Below, one piece after another: positions 7,160 to 14,868 of a stretch of 17,700 bases of DNA (positions are counted from its first letter, which is position 1; the number at the start of each line of letters is the position of its first letter). The stretch is from Nitrospirae bacterium RIFCSPHIGHO2_01_FULL_66_17 (lineage in GTDB: Bacteria; Nitrospirota; Nitrospiria; 2-01-FULL-66-17). The translations under genes were made by a program, and so were the position numbers. The DNA lies in contig MHEO01000039.1 of the NCBI GenBank assembly GCA_001803875.1, positions 33,845-51,544 of the forward strand, given 5' to 3'. Below the pieces are notes generated by a model. That model saw only the letters and a list, made by a program, of their open reading frames with translations. It was not told where the DNA came from and made no database searches.

Positions 7160-8752
7160 CTATAGTGAGCCGGTGTCCACCAGCGATCGCCCGGTCATCT
7201 CCGGCGGTTGCGGGATTTCCATCAGCGCGAGGAGCGTCGGCGCCACGTCGGCAAAGATCCCACCCGAACGAAGGACCGGCTTGGCCGCCCCGGGCGACGG
7301 CCGCAGGCGCCGGTCGATCACGACGCACGGCACGGGGTTGGTGGTGTGGGCCGTGTGGGGCCCCCCCTGGTCGTCGAACATCTGTTCGAGATTGCCGTGG
7401 TCCGCGGTGAGCACCACCGCGCCGCCCCGCGCAAGGACGGCGGTGACCAGGCGCTCCAGGCACCGGTCGATGACCCGCACCGCCTCGATCGCCGCGTCGA
7501 GCTTGCCGGTGTGCCCGACCATGTCGGGATTGGCGTAATTGAGGAGGATGAAATCGTAGGCGCCGGACGCCACCCTGGCCACGATCGCGTCGGTCACCGC
7601 CGGGGCGGACATTTCGGGCTTTTCGTCGTAGGTCGCCACGTCCCGGGGGGAAGGGATCAGCACGCGCTCCTCGCCGGGGAACACCGCCTCCACGCCCCCG
7701 TTGAAAAAGTACGTGACGTGCGCGTACTTCTCGGTCTCGGCGATCCGGAGCTGGCGCAGCCCCGACCCGCTCAGCACGTCGGCCAGGATGCGGGTGAGCC
7801 GCACGGGCTCGAAGGCCGCGGGGATCCCGAGCCGGTCGTCGTAGCGCGTCATCCCGACGAAGGACGACCAGCGCGCCACGCGGCCCCGCTCAAAACCGTC
7901 GAACCGCTCCGCGGTCAACGCCGCCGTCACCTCGCGGGCCCGGTCGGCGCGGAAGTTGAAAAAGATCGCGCTGTCGCCGTCCCGAACCGGCGCAACCGGG
8001 GTCCCGCCCTCGCAGACGACGGCCGGGACGAGGAACTCGTCGGTGACACCGCGGCGATAGCCGTCCTCGACCGCGCCCGTCGCCTCCTTCACCTCCACCC
8101 CACACCCCGCGACGATCGCGTCGTACGCCTGGTGAACGCGGTCCCAGCGGTGGTCGCGGTCCATCGCGTAGTAGCGGCCCGAGACCGTGGCGAAGCGCCC
8201 CAGCCCGTCCTTCGCCAACCGCGCGTCCAGGGCGGCGACGTAGCCCAGGCCGCTTCGGGGCGGGGTGTCGCGGCCGTCGAGGAAGGCGTGGATCGCCACC
8301 CGCCGCGCGCCGCGCCGCTTGGCCATGTCGAGCAGGGCGTGGAGGTGATCGACGTGACTGTGCACGCCGCCGTCGGAGAGCAGGCCCAGCAGGTGCAGCG
8401 TCCGGCCGGGCGCGGTGGCGGCGTCGATCGCCGAGAGCAGGACGGGGTTGGCGGCGAACGAGCCGTCGGCGATCGCCCGGTTGATGCGCGTGAAATCCTG
8501 ATAGACGACGCGCCCGGCGCCCAGGTTGAGGTGGCCGACCTCGGAATTGCCCATCTGATCGTCCGGGAGGCCCACCGATTCCCCGGACGCGGTCAGCTCG
8601 GTCGCGGGATAGTCGCGCAGGAGGCCGTGATAGAACGGCGCGCCGGCCAGCGCGATGGCGTTCCCCTCGCGCGCCGCCCGCACCCCCCATCCGTCGAGGA
8701 CGACGAGCACGACGGGGCGCGGCCGCGCGGAACGTGGTGCGTCGGCTACCAC
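7160..8752 (-). CDS. gpmI: 2,3-bisphosphoglycerate-independent phosphoglycerate mutase
   Basis: This enzyme interconverts 3- and 2-phosphoglycerate in glycolysis and gluconeogenesis, using two manganese ions and a phosphoserine intermediate. With the start used here it has 530 residues, close to the family's roughly 510. The first metal ligand is Asp20 in VLDGWG, and the catalytic Ser70 is in MGNSEVGH. Later motifs are DGRDTPP, NFRADRAR, NYANPDMVGHTG and TADHGN, all expected in this alkaline-phosphatase-fold family. The reading frame is open upstream to 8881, but that part lies over the end of the preceding gene. GTG 8750-8752 overlaps the lapB-like stop (GTGGTAG), which suggests translational coupling. 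A palindromic repeat begins 23 bases after the stop. Confidence 0.95.
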   Translation of the reverse strand: MVADAPRSARPRPVVLVVLDGWGVRAAREGNAIALAGAPFYHGLLRDYPATELTASGESVGLPDDQMGNSEVGHLNLGAGRVVYQDFTRINRAIADGSFAANPVLLSAIDAATAPGRTLHLLGLLSDGGVHSHVDHLHALLDMAKRRGARRVAIHAFLDGRDTPPRSGLGYVAALDARLAKDGLGRFATVSGRYYAMDRDHRWDRVHQAYDAIVAGCGVEVKEATGAVEDGYRRGVTDEFLVPAVVCEGGTPVAPVRDGDSAIFFNFRADRAREVTAALTAERFDGFERGRVARWSSFVGMTRYDDRLGIPAAFEPVRLTRILADVLSGSGLRQLRIAETEKYAHVTYFFNGGVEAVFPGEERVLIPSPRDVATYDEKPEMSAPAVTDAIVARVASGAYDFILLNYANPDMVGHTGKLDAAIEAVRVIDRCLERLVTAVLARGGAVVLTADHGNLEQMFDDQGGPHTAHTTNPVPCVVIDRRLRPSPGAAKPVLRSGGIFADVAPTLLALMEIPQPPEMTGRSLVDTGSL

Positions 8753-10086
8753 GGCGCGCGGCTGATCACCCGATCGGGTTGGTCCTTGATCAAGATGGGT
8801 GACGCGGAAAACGTGTTCCAGGCCTTGCATCGGGGGCACCTCCCCGACCATTGAAAGGTGTGGTAATCGCACGCGGGACAATAGTAGGGGACGATCACCC
8901 GCTTCTTGAGTCCCAGCGCGCGCTTGTATTCCTCCGTCGCGAGTGGGTCGTTGCCCTGGCGCTGCGCCAAATTACCGAGCAACCGGTGGAGATCAGGGAA
9001 GTGCTCGTCGCTGGCGTCGATCCCCGACAGCACGTCCCGGGCCTCGTCCAGCATTTCGAGCCGGTAGTAGACCTTGCCGAGGTAGAACCGCAGCACGTGG
9101 TTGTCCGGGTCGTTGCGCACGGCGTCGTGGTACAGTCGCAGCACCTGCTCCGGCTCGCCCATCTCGATGTAGAGGTCCTCCAGCCGGTGGAGCAGGATGA
9201 CGTCGCCGACGACGCCGTAGGCCTTTTCGTACAATGACGCGGCGTCGCGAACCCGCCCCTCGTCCGAAATCACCTCCCCCCACCCGATATAGGCGGGGAG
9301 AAACGTCTTGTCCAGTTTGATCGCGCCCCGGAAGGCCCGGCGGGCCTGGTCCCGATCGCCCTTCGCCAGCCACATCCGTCCGATCTCGTATTTGATACCG
9401 CACAGCACGCCCCGCGCGGCGTCCAGCTCTGCCCGCGACTTAGCCGATTTGAAGATCCGTTCCTGCAGCGCGTGAGCGTCCTCCCATCGGTCCTGCTTGA
9501 CGTACACGTCGCGCAGCCGCGCCAGCACCGCGGGGTTGGCGTCGTCCGACTTGAGCACCTCGAGATAGAGCTGCGCCGCCTCGTCCGGGCGCCCGGCTTC
9601 ATCGAGATCGCACCCCAGCGCCAGGGCGACCTCCAGGTTCTGGTCGTCGACCGACCGGGCCCGGCGATGGAACCGAATCGCCTCGGCCAGTTCGCCGGCC
9701 TGCCGCTTGATCGTCCCGAAACAGAGGAGCGCGGGGACGTGGTGCGGATTGATCTCCAACACCCGCGTCAGGAACGAGACGGCTTCCTTCGTGCGGTGCG
9801 CGAAGAACGCGTGGTGCGCCGAGGCGTACAATTCCTGGACCTTGCCCGCCGCTTTTCGTTGGCGGCTGACGCGCCAGTTGGCGTACATCCGACGCAGTTC
9901 GCGCACGCCCAGGGCGGACAGGACGAGCAAGCCGCCGAAGGCGACGGCGCCCAGCACGAGGGCCGAGAGCGCGACCTCGATCTGGCGGTTCTCGGTCAGG
10001 CGAAACGCGACCGGCGTCGGGTTGAGATGGGTGAGCCACCCCATCACGCCGAGCAAGATGATGACGACCGTGATGAACACGCGCAT
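8746..10086 (-). CDS. lapB: LapA-LapB-like fusion: membrane-anchored TPR protein with rubredoxin-type zinc domain
   Basis: The 446-residue protein starts with two transmembrane segments (about 3-18 and 37-60) separated by a stretch with NPTPVAF. That layout matches the small LapA (DUF1049) protein. Tetratricopeptide repeats follow from about 84 to 390. At the end is a CPAC...CPRC zinc knuckle (Cys403, 406, 417, 420), the rubredoxin-like domain that marks LapB. In Escherichia coli, LapA and LapB are separate neighbours, and LapB directs FtsH to degrade LpxC, setting lipopolysaccharide output. Here both parts appear in one chain, so the same role is inferred. The ATG has a strong GAGGGGG ribosome site, which is all that separates it from a palindromic repeat 21 bases upstream. 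It overlaps gpmI by 7 bases. Confidence 0.82.
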   Translation of the reverse strand: MRVFITVVIILLGVMGWLTHLNPTPVAFRLTENRQIEVALSALVLGAVAFGGLLVLSALGVRELRRMYANWRVSRQRKAAGKVQELYASAHHAFFAHRTKEAVSFLTRVLEINPHHVPALLCFGTIKRQAGELAEAIRFHRRARSVDDQNLEVALALGCDLDEAGRPDEAAQLYLEVLKSDDANPAVLARLRDVYVKQDRWEDAHALQERIFKSAKSRAELDAARGVLCGIKYEIGRMWLAKGDRDQARRAFRGAIKLDKTFLPAYIGWGEVISDEGRVRDAASLYEKAYGVVGDVILLHRLEDLYIEMGEPEQVLRLYHDAVRNDPDNHVLRFYLGKVYYRLEMLDEARDVLSGIDASDEHFPDLHRLLGNLAQRQGNDPLATEEYKRALGLKKRVIVPYYCPACDYHTFQWSGRCPRCKAWNTFSASPILIKDQPDRVISRAPW

Positions 10087-10107
10087 CAGCGTTCCCCCTC
10101 GTTCCGC

Positions 10108-10241
10108 CTAGGAGCCTGTCCAGGAATGGCCATCTACGGCGTTGTCGCTTCGGAATCCCTCCTCACGTACGACCCAGTACGCTCCGGGGGGATTCCTCGC
10201 TCCGCCTTGCATCTGACCATTCCTGAACAGGCTCCACCACC
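10108..10241. repeat. Palindromic intergenic repeat, copy 2 (134 bp)
   Basis: The second copy has termini GGAGCCTGTCCAGGAATGGCC and, in reverse complement, GGAGCCTGTTCAGGAATGGTC, a 22-bp inverted repeat with only two mismatches. The internal arms are GGAATCCC (10152-10159) and GGGATTCC (10189-10196), enclosing CGTAC-GACCCA-GTACG (10166-10181). It shares CGGCGTTGTC, CTCACGTACGA, CAGTACGCTCCG and TCCGCCTTGCATCTG with copy 1. It lies between rsfS (19 bases away) and the lapB-like gene (21 bases from its ATG), so it is transcribed into the leader of that gene if the operon continues through it. Confidence 0.85.
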
Positions 10242-10260
10242 CCAATGCTCGGACACACGC

Positions 10261-10716
10261 CTACAATAGGTCCGCTTCGTCGCCCCGCGCCGGCTGCAGA
10301 CGCCGTTCGACCGAACGCTGGGGCGGCAGGCTGACGGGTGCGGCATCCGCCCACAGACGTTCCAGATGGTAAAACTCGCGCGCCTCGCGGTGAAACACGT
10401 GGACCACCACCGCGCCGTAATCGAGGAGGATCCAGCGGGCATGCTCCGCGCCCTCGCGGTGGAGCAACCGGACCCCCTCGCGCAATAGCGCCTCGTCGAC
10501 GGCTTCGGCCACGGCCTTCACCTGGCGGGCGGACTCGGCCGAGCAGATCACCAGGAAATCCGCGACGGTCGTGAGCGGGCCGACGTTCAACACCACGACA
10601 TCGTCCGCCAATTTGTCGCGGGCGGTCTTTCCGGCGAGCACCGCTTGGGCTTTTTCGGTCAGGGGCGTGCGGCCTCCTCGATGGGTTGGGACATCATGCG
10701 CCAGCGTCTCGCGCAC
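10261..10716 (-). CDS. rsfS: Ribosomal silencing factor RsfS
   Basis: RsfS binds ribosomal protein L14 and blocks joining of the two ribosomal subunits when nutrients are scarce. The family core is plain: DDVVVLNVGPLTTVADFLVIC, then ARQVKAVAEAVDEAL, then WILLDYGAVVVHVF and REFYHLERLWADA. The GTG start at 10714-10716 gives 151 residues and overlaps nadD by 23 bases. The family normally begins about 20 residues before the DDVVVL stretch, which falls at a CTG codon (10660-10662). That CTG is preceded by GAGGAGG about 10 bases upstream and would give 133 residues, so the true start may be this rare codon. The C-terminal tail after WADAAP is longer than usual and charged. It ends the housekeeping run and is followed by a palindromic repeat. 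Confidence 0.92.
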   Translation of the reverse strand: MRETLAHDVPTHRGGRTPLTEKAQAVLAGKTARDKLADDVVVLNVGPLTTVADFLVICSAESARQVKAVAEAVDEALLREGVRLLHREGAEHARWILLDYGAVVVHVFHREAREFYHLERLWADAAPVSLPPQRSVERRLQPARGDEADLL

Positions 10717-11380
10717 CGTACAACCTGTGTTCCAGTATATAAAAGTAGACGGGGGCGGGCAAGAGATTTTTGACGGCGCGGCCGGCCGCCAGGTCCTCGC
10801 GGACCTGCGTGGACGAGACGTCGCAGGGCGCGATCTTCACCAGGACCACCCGGACCGTGGGGCCGAGATCGAGCGCCGCCTCGCCCGTCGTTGCGTCGAA
10901 GCCCGCCAGCACGGCGCGCGGCGTGTCGCCGATCCACGGAACGCCGGCCAGCGCCTCGAACGACCGTCCGGCCCGCGCGATCACCACGACGCGGCTCGCG
11001 GCAAACAGCCGGTGCGGCTCCCGCCACGTGGACAGCTCCAGGAACGTCTCGACGCCCACCAACACGTACAGCTCGGCCGCCGGATGCCGGCGGCGGAATT
11101 CGTCGAGCGTGTCGACCGAATACGACGGGCCCGGACGCCGCAACTCAAGATCGTCGACCTCGAACCCCGGCCGGCCCGCGATCGCCCGACGGGTCATTTC
11201 CAGGCGGTGACGGGCCGCGACGAGCTTCTCGTCGGCCTTGTGCGGCGGATGGGCCGCGGGAACGAACACGACCCGATCCAGGCCCACGAGCTCTTTCGCC
11301 CGCGCGGCGACGCGGAGGTGGCAGACGTGGATGGGATTGAACGTCCCGCCGAAGACGCCGATCCGCAAGGGGGCGGGCAA
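10694..11380 (-). CDS. nadD: Nicotinate-nucleotide adenylyltransferase
   Basis: NadD joins nicotinate mononucleotide and ATP to make deamido-NAD, the step before NAD synthetase. The 228-residue protein has the nucleotide-binding GGTFNPIH (11-18) and the C-terminal SSTQVR (189-194), the family's ISSTxxR signature. The usual HxGH motif reads HVCH (18-21), with Cys in place of Gly; small residues other than Gly occur in the family. The start is a TTG (11378-11380) that sits directly against the proA stop (TAGGTTG). A second TTG four residues in is an alternative. The end overlaps rsfS. It is co-transcribed with proA and rsfS by position. Confidence 0.94.
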   Translation of the reverse strand: MPAPLRIGVFGGTFNPIHVCHLRVAARAKELVGLDRVVFVPAAHPPHKADEKLVAARHRLEMTRRAIAGRPGFEVDDLELRRPGPSYSVDTLDEFRRRHPAAELYVLVGVETFLELSTWREPHRLFAASRVVVIARAGRSFEALAGVPWIGDTPRAVLAGFDATTGEAALDLGPTVRVVLVKIAPCDVSSTQVREDLAAGRAVKNLLPAPVYFYILEHRLYGARDAGA

Positions 11381-11381
11381 C

Positions 11382-12641
11382 CTAATCCCGCACTTGGCCC
11401 GTGCCCAGGACGACGAATTTGGAGCAGGTCAGCTCTTCCAGACCCATCGCGCCGCGGGCGTGAATCCGCGTCGTCGAGATGCCGATCTCGGCGCCCAGCC
11501 CGAGCTGGTATCCGTCGTGCAACCGCGTGGAGCTGTTGACGAGCACCGCCGCCGAATCGACCTCGCGCAGGAACCGATGCGCCCGCGCGTAATCCGACGT
11601 GACGATCGCGTCGGTGTGCTGCGAGCCGTAGCGGGCGATGTGGGCCATCGCGTCGTCGAGATCGCGGACGACCTTCACGGCGAGAATCAGATCGAGGTAT
11701 TCGGCGGACCAGTCGGCCTCGGTCGCCTCGGCGATCCCCGGCGCCGCGGCGCGCGTCCGGGGACAGCCGCGGATCTCGACGCCCTCGCGCCGAAGCCGCG
11801 CGAGCAGCGTCGGCAGCCAGTCGTCGGCCAGCGCCTCGTGCACCAACAGGGTCTCCATCGCGTTGCACGTCCCCGGGCGCTGCACCTTCGCGTTCACGCA
11901 CACCGCCTCCGCCATCGCGAGATCCGCGGGGTGGTCCACGTAGACGTGGCAGACGCCCTTGTCGTGCTTGATGATCGGCACCGTGGCGTCGCGCGCGACC
12001 GCCTGGATGAGGCCCTCGCCCCCGCGCGGGATGATCAGGTCGACGTAGCGATCGAGGGTGGCCATCACCCGGACGCCCTCCCGCTCGGTGCGCTCGACCA
12101 GGCCGATCGCGCCGTCCGGCACGCCCGCCTTGGCCGCGGCCTCCCTCAGCACGGTCGCGATCGCGCGGTTGGAATGGACCGCCTCCGAACCGCCGCGGAG
12201 CAGGACCGCGTTGCCCGATTTGAGGCACAGCGCCGCCGAGTCCGCCGTGACGTTGGGGCGCGACTCGTAAATGATGCCGATCACGCCGAGGGGCACGCGC
12301 ATCCGGCCGACCTGCATCCCGTTCGGCCGCACGGTGAGCGACGAGATCGAGCCCACCGGGTCGGGCAGGTCGGCGACCTCGCGCAGGCCCTTGGCCATCT
12401 CGTCGATGCGTAGGGGCGTGAGCGTGAGGCGATCGACGAACGCGGCGTTGCGCCCGTCGCGCCGGGCCGCCTCCACGTCGCGGGCGTTCGCCGCCAGCAG
12501 GTCGGCCGCCTGCGCCGACACCGCGTCGGCCATGGCGCGCAGCGCGCGGTTCTTCACCGCGGTGGACAGCACGGCGAGCAACCCCGCTGCGGTCTTGGCC
12601 GCCCGGGCTTTCTCGGTGATGTGGGCGATCAGGTCAGTCAT
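11382..12641 (-). CDS. proA: Gamma-glutamyl phosphate reductase
   Basis: ProA reduces gamma-glutamyl phosphate with NADPH to glutamate semialdehyde, the second step of proline synthesis. The 419-residue length is standard. The catalytic Cys259 is in QRPGTCNAMETLLV. PLGVIGIIYESRPNV (117-131), the cofactor-side LLRGGSEA (147-154) and the C-terminal GLGAEIGISTTRIHARG (391-407) with GPxGLEELT-like GLEELT are family hallmarks. The ATG at 12639-12641 overlaps the proB stop (ATGACTGA), so the two proline genes are translationally coupled. No separate ribosome site is evident. Confidence 0.96.
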   Translation of the reverse strand: MTDLIAHITEKARAAKTAAGLLAVLSTAVKNRALRAMADAVSAQAADLLAANARDVEAARRDGRNAAFVDRLTLTPLRIDEMAKGLREVADLPDPVGSISSLTVRPNGMQVGRMRVPLGVIGIIYESRPNVTADSAALCLKSGNAVLLRGGSEAVHSNRAIATVLREAAAKAGVPDGAIGLVERTEREGVRVMATLDRYVDLIIPRGGEGLIQAVARDATVPIIKHDKGVCHVYVDHPADLAMAEAVCVNAKVQRPGTCNAMETLLVHEALADDWLPTLLARLRREGVEIRGCPRTRAAAPGIAEATEADWSAEYLDLILAVKVVRDLDDAMAHIARYGSQHTDAIVTSDYARAHRFLREVDSAAVLVNSSTRLHDGYQLGLGAEIGISTTRIHARGAMGLEELTCSKFVVLGTGQVRD

Positions 12642-13791
12642 GGTCTGACCGGTCCGACAGGTCCACGAGGTTATCCCGGTGGATCACCTCGTCATAATAT
12701 TTGTATCCCAAGCGTTTTGCAATCTCGGAGGTCTTCACTCCCTGAATCCGCGCCACCTCGGCCGAGCCGTAATTGACCAGGCCGCGCGCCACGGTGTGCC
12801 CGTGCGGGTCCACGCACGCCACCGCGTCGCCCGCGTGGAACTCGCCGGACACTTTGGTGATGCCCGACGGCAGCAGACTCTTCTTGCCGTGGACGACGGC
12901 GTGGACCGCGCCTGCATCGAGCCAGAGCGTGCCCGAGACGCGGACGGCGTGGGCAATCCAGTGCTGGCGGCTGTTGAGACGCTCGGGGCGCGGGAAGAAC
13001 ATCGTCCCCACCGGCTCGCCCCCCAGCGCGCGGGTCAGGACCCCGGAGCGGCGGCCGTCGAGGATGAGGGTGGAGGCCCCGTAGGCCGCCACGCGCTTGG
13101 CCGCGCCGACCTTCGACGCCATGCCGCCGGTGCCCTCCGCCGCGCTCGAACCGCCCGCCGCACGCTCGATCTCCGGCGTCACGCGCGCCACCTCGGTCAG
13201 CCGCGTCGCGTCGGAATGGAGCCGAGGGTCGCGGGTGTACAGGCCGTCCACGTCCGAGAGAATCGCGAGGACGCGCGCATCGATGAGACCGATCACCAGG
13301 CCGGCCAGCGTGTCGTTGTCGCCGAACTTGATCTCGTCGACCGCGACGGTGTCGTTCTCGTTGATGATCGGGATGACTCCCAGGTCCAGGAGCGTGAGCA
13401 GCGTGTGGCGGGCGTTGAGGAAGCGCGTCCGGTTCGCCAGATCGTCCGCGGTGAGCAGGATCTGCGCGACGTGCCGGCCGTGCCGGCCGAACGCCCGTTC
13501 GTACGCCCACATCAGGCGGCTCTGCCCGACCGCCGCCGCCGCCTGCTTGAGCGGGATGCTCTTCGGGCGCTCGCGCAGGCCCAGCGGCGCCAGGCCGGAG
13601 GCGATCGCGCCGGATGAGACGATCGCGAGCTGATAGCCGGCGGCGGCGAGCGCCGCGCACTCGCGGGCCAACAGGCCGATCCGGCGCGTGTTGATGCCGC
13701 GCGCGTGCGACGCGAGCACCCCGCTGCCGATCTTGACGACGATGCGGCGCGCCCCGCCCAGGACCGCGCGGCGATCGAGCGGGGTCGTCAC
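12634..13791 (-). CDS. proB: Glutamate 5-kinase with PUA domain
   Basis: ProB phosphorylates the side-chain carboxyl of glutamate using ATP, the first and usually proline-inhibited step of proline synthesis. With the start chosen here it has 385 residues. The amino-acid-kinase domain shows RIVVKIGSGVL (16-26), VSSGAIASG, NENDTVAVDEI and FGDNDTLAG, and later GTGGMASKVGAAKRV. The last 95 or so residues form a PUA domain (SGITKVSGEFHAGDAV, then GLVNYGSAEV), as in many bacterial ProB proteins. An open frame extends upstream to 13899, but GTG 13789-13791 overlaps the obgE stop (GTGA) and has GAGG 9 bases upstream, so it is the likely start. Confidence 0.96.
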   Translation of the reverse strand: MTTPLDRRAVLGGARRIVVKIGSGVLASHARGINTRRIGLLARECAALAAAGYQLAIVSSGAIASGLAPLGLRERPKSIPLKQAAAAVGQSRLMWAYERAFGRHGRHVAQILLTADDLANRTRFLNARHTLLTLLDLGVIPIINENDTVAVDEIKFGDNDTLAGLVIGLIDARVLAILSDVDGLYTRDPRLHSDATRLTEVARVTPEIERAAGGSSAAEGTGGMASKVGAAKRVAAYGASTLILDGRRSGVLTRALGGEPVGTMFFPRPERLNSRQHWIAHAVRVSGTLWLDAGAVHAVVHGKKSLLPSGITKVSGEFHAGDAVACVDPHGHTVARGLVNYGSAEVARIQGVKTSEIAKRLGYKYYDEVIHRDNLVDLSDRSDHD

Positions 13792-14804
13792 GTGGCAACC
13801 TCGGGCGAGGCCGAGCGCGCCTCGATCCTGGCGCCCACCGCGCGCAGCAGCTCGGGGATGCCTTCCCGGGTGACGGCGGAGATTTCGAAGTACGGCCACC
13901 CCTGCCCGGCGCAGAACGCGCGAAGCACCTCTCTCCCCTCGCCCGCCGCGTCGATCTTCGTCGCCACGACCGCGAACGGTTTGGCGATCAGGTCGGGGTT
14001 GGTCAGGGCCAATTCGCGACGGACCGCCTGCAGGTCGTCGACGGGATGACCGCCGCCCATGTCGGACACGTCCACCAGGTGCAAGAGGTACGACGTGCGC
14101 TCGATGTGACGAAGAAACTGAAAGCCGAGCCCCTTGCCCTCGTGGGCGCCCTCGATCAGGCCCGGGATGTCCGCCGCGACGAAGCTGCGCCCCTCGGCCC
14201 AGGTCACGACGCCCAGCGAAGGGGTCAGCGTCGTGAACGGATAGGCGCCGACCTTGGGCCGCGCCGCCGAGATCGTCGCCAGCAAGGTCGATTTGCCGGC
14301 GTTGGGCAGGCCGACCAGCCCCACGTCGGCCAACAGCTTCAATTCCAAAATCAGCGTGCGCTCTCCCCCGGGGGTGCCGGGCTCGGCAATGAGCGGCGCC
14401 TGGCGGGTCGGTGTGGCGAAGTGTTGGTTCCCCCGGCCGCCGCGCCCGCCGCGCGCGACCGTCACCGCCTGGCCGGCCGCCGTCAAGTCCGCCAGCACGT
14501 CGCCGTCGGCCTCATCCCGCACGAGGGTCCCCACCGGCACGGAGATGATGAGATCCTCCCCCGATTTACCCGATTGATCCTTGCCCCGGCCGTGCTCGCC
14601 GCGTTGCGCGAGGTACTGCTTGCGGTAGCGGAGGTCGTACAGCGTGCGGAGGTGGGCGTCGGCTTGCACGATCACGTCCCCGCCGTGTCCCCCGTCGCCG
14701 CCGTTGGGCCCGCCGCGGGGCACGAACGCCTCACGGCGAAAGCTGATGCAGCCGTCCCCTCCGTCGCCGGCCTTGGCGTGGATCGTGAAGTAATCGATGA
14801 ACAT
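13788..14804 (-). CDS. obgE: Obg/CgtA GTPase
   Basis: Obg is an essential GTPase that binds the large ribosomal subunit and links its assembly to nutrient stress. The glycine-rich Obg fold fills residues 1-158 (KAGDGGDGCISFRREAFVPRGG and RGGRGGRGNQHFATPT). The GTPase domain follows with G1 GLPNAGKST (165-173), G2 YPFTTLTP, G3 DIPGL (212-216) and G5 ISAVT. G4 reads TKID (282-285) where most Obg proteins have NKxD. The 338-residue length matches the short form without a long C-terminal extension. The gene follows rpmA after 64 bases with no obvious ribosome site, and its stop overlaps the proB start. Confidence 0.96.
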   Translation of the reverse strand: MFIDYFTIHAKAGDGGDGCISFRREAFVPRGGPNGGDGGHGGDVIVQADAHLRTLYDLRYRKQYLAQRGEHGRGKDQSGKSGEDLIISVPVGTLVRDEADGDVLADLTAAGQAVTVARGGRGGRGNQHFATPTRQAPLIAEPGTPGGERTLILELKLLADVGLVGLPNAGKSTLLATISAARPKVGAYPFTTLTPSLGVVTWAEGRSFVAADIPGLIEGAHEGKGLGFQFLRHIERTSYLLHLVDVSDMGGGHPVDDLQAVRRELALTNPDLIAKPFAVVATKIDAAGEGREVLRAFCAGQGWPYFEISAVTREGIPELLRAVGARIEARSASPEVAT

Positions 14805-14868
14805 GGAATACGAGGTTGCGGAACGCGGGACCGCGGCGGAACACCGGGCCGCTTCCCCCGCGAGGGCG

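Noticed and set aside
7208..8854. 548-codon open frame on the plus strand
   Set aside because: It mirrors gpmI, whose catalytic motifs are all on the other strand.
8753..8881. Upstream extension of gpmI
   Set aside because: The extra 43 residues overlap the coding end of the lapB-like gene, including its zinc domain, and do not resemble the family. The GTG at 8750-8752 is the better start.
6971..10241. The two repeats as a CRISPR array or as ends of a composite transposon
   Set aside because: There are only two copies 3 kb apart with no spacers, and the genes between them (gpmI, lapB-like) are housekeeping with no transposase.
10733..10745. TATATAAAA stretch as a promoter on the plus strand
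   Set aside because: It is inside the conserved nadD C-terminus (PVYFYILE), has no matching -35 and no plus-strand gene follows.
11194..12228. 344-codon open frame on the minus strand
   Set aside because: It is a shifted frame over proA and nadD, extremely rich in Arg, Gly and Pro with no domain.
13792..13899. Upstream extension of proB
   Set aside because: It lies over the end of obgE and gives Arg-rich sequence. The GTG overlapping the obgE stop fits the family N-terminus.
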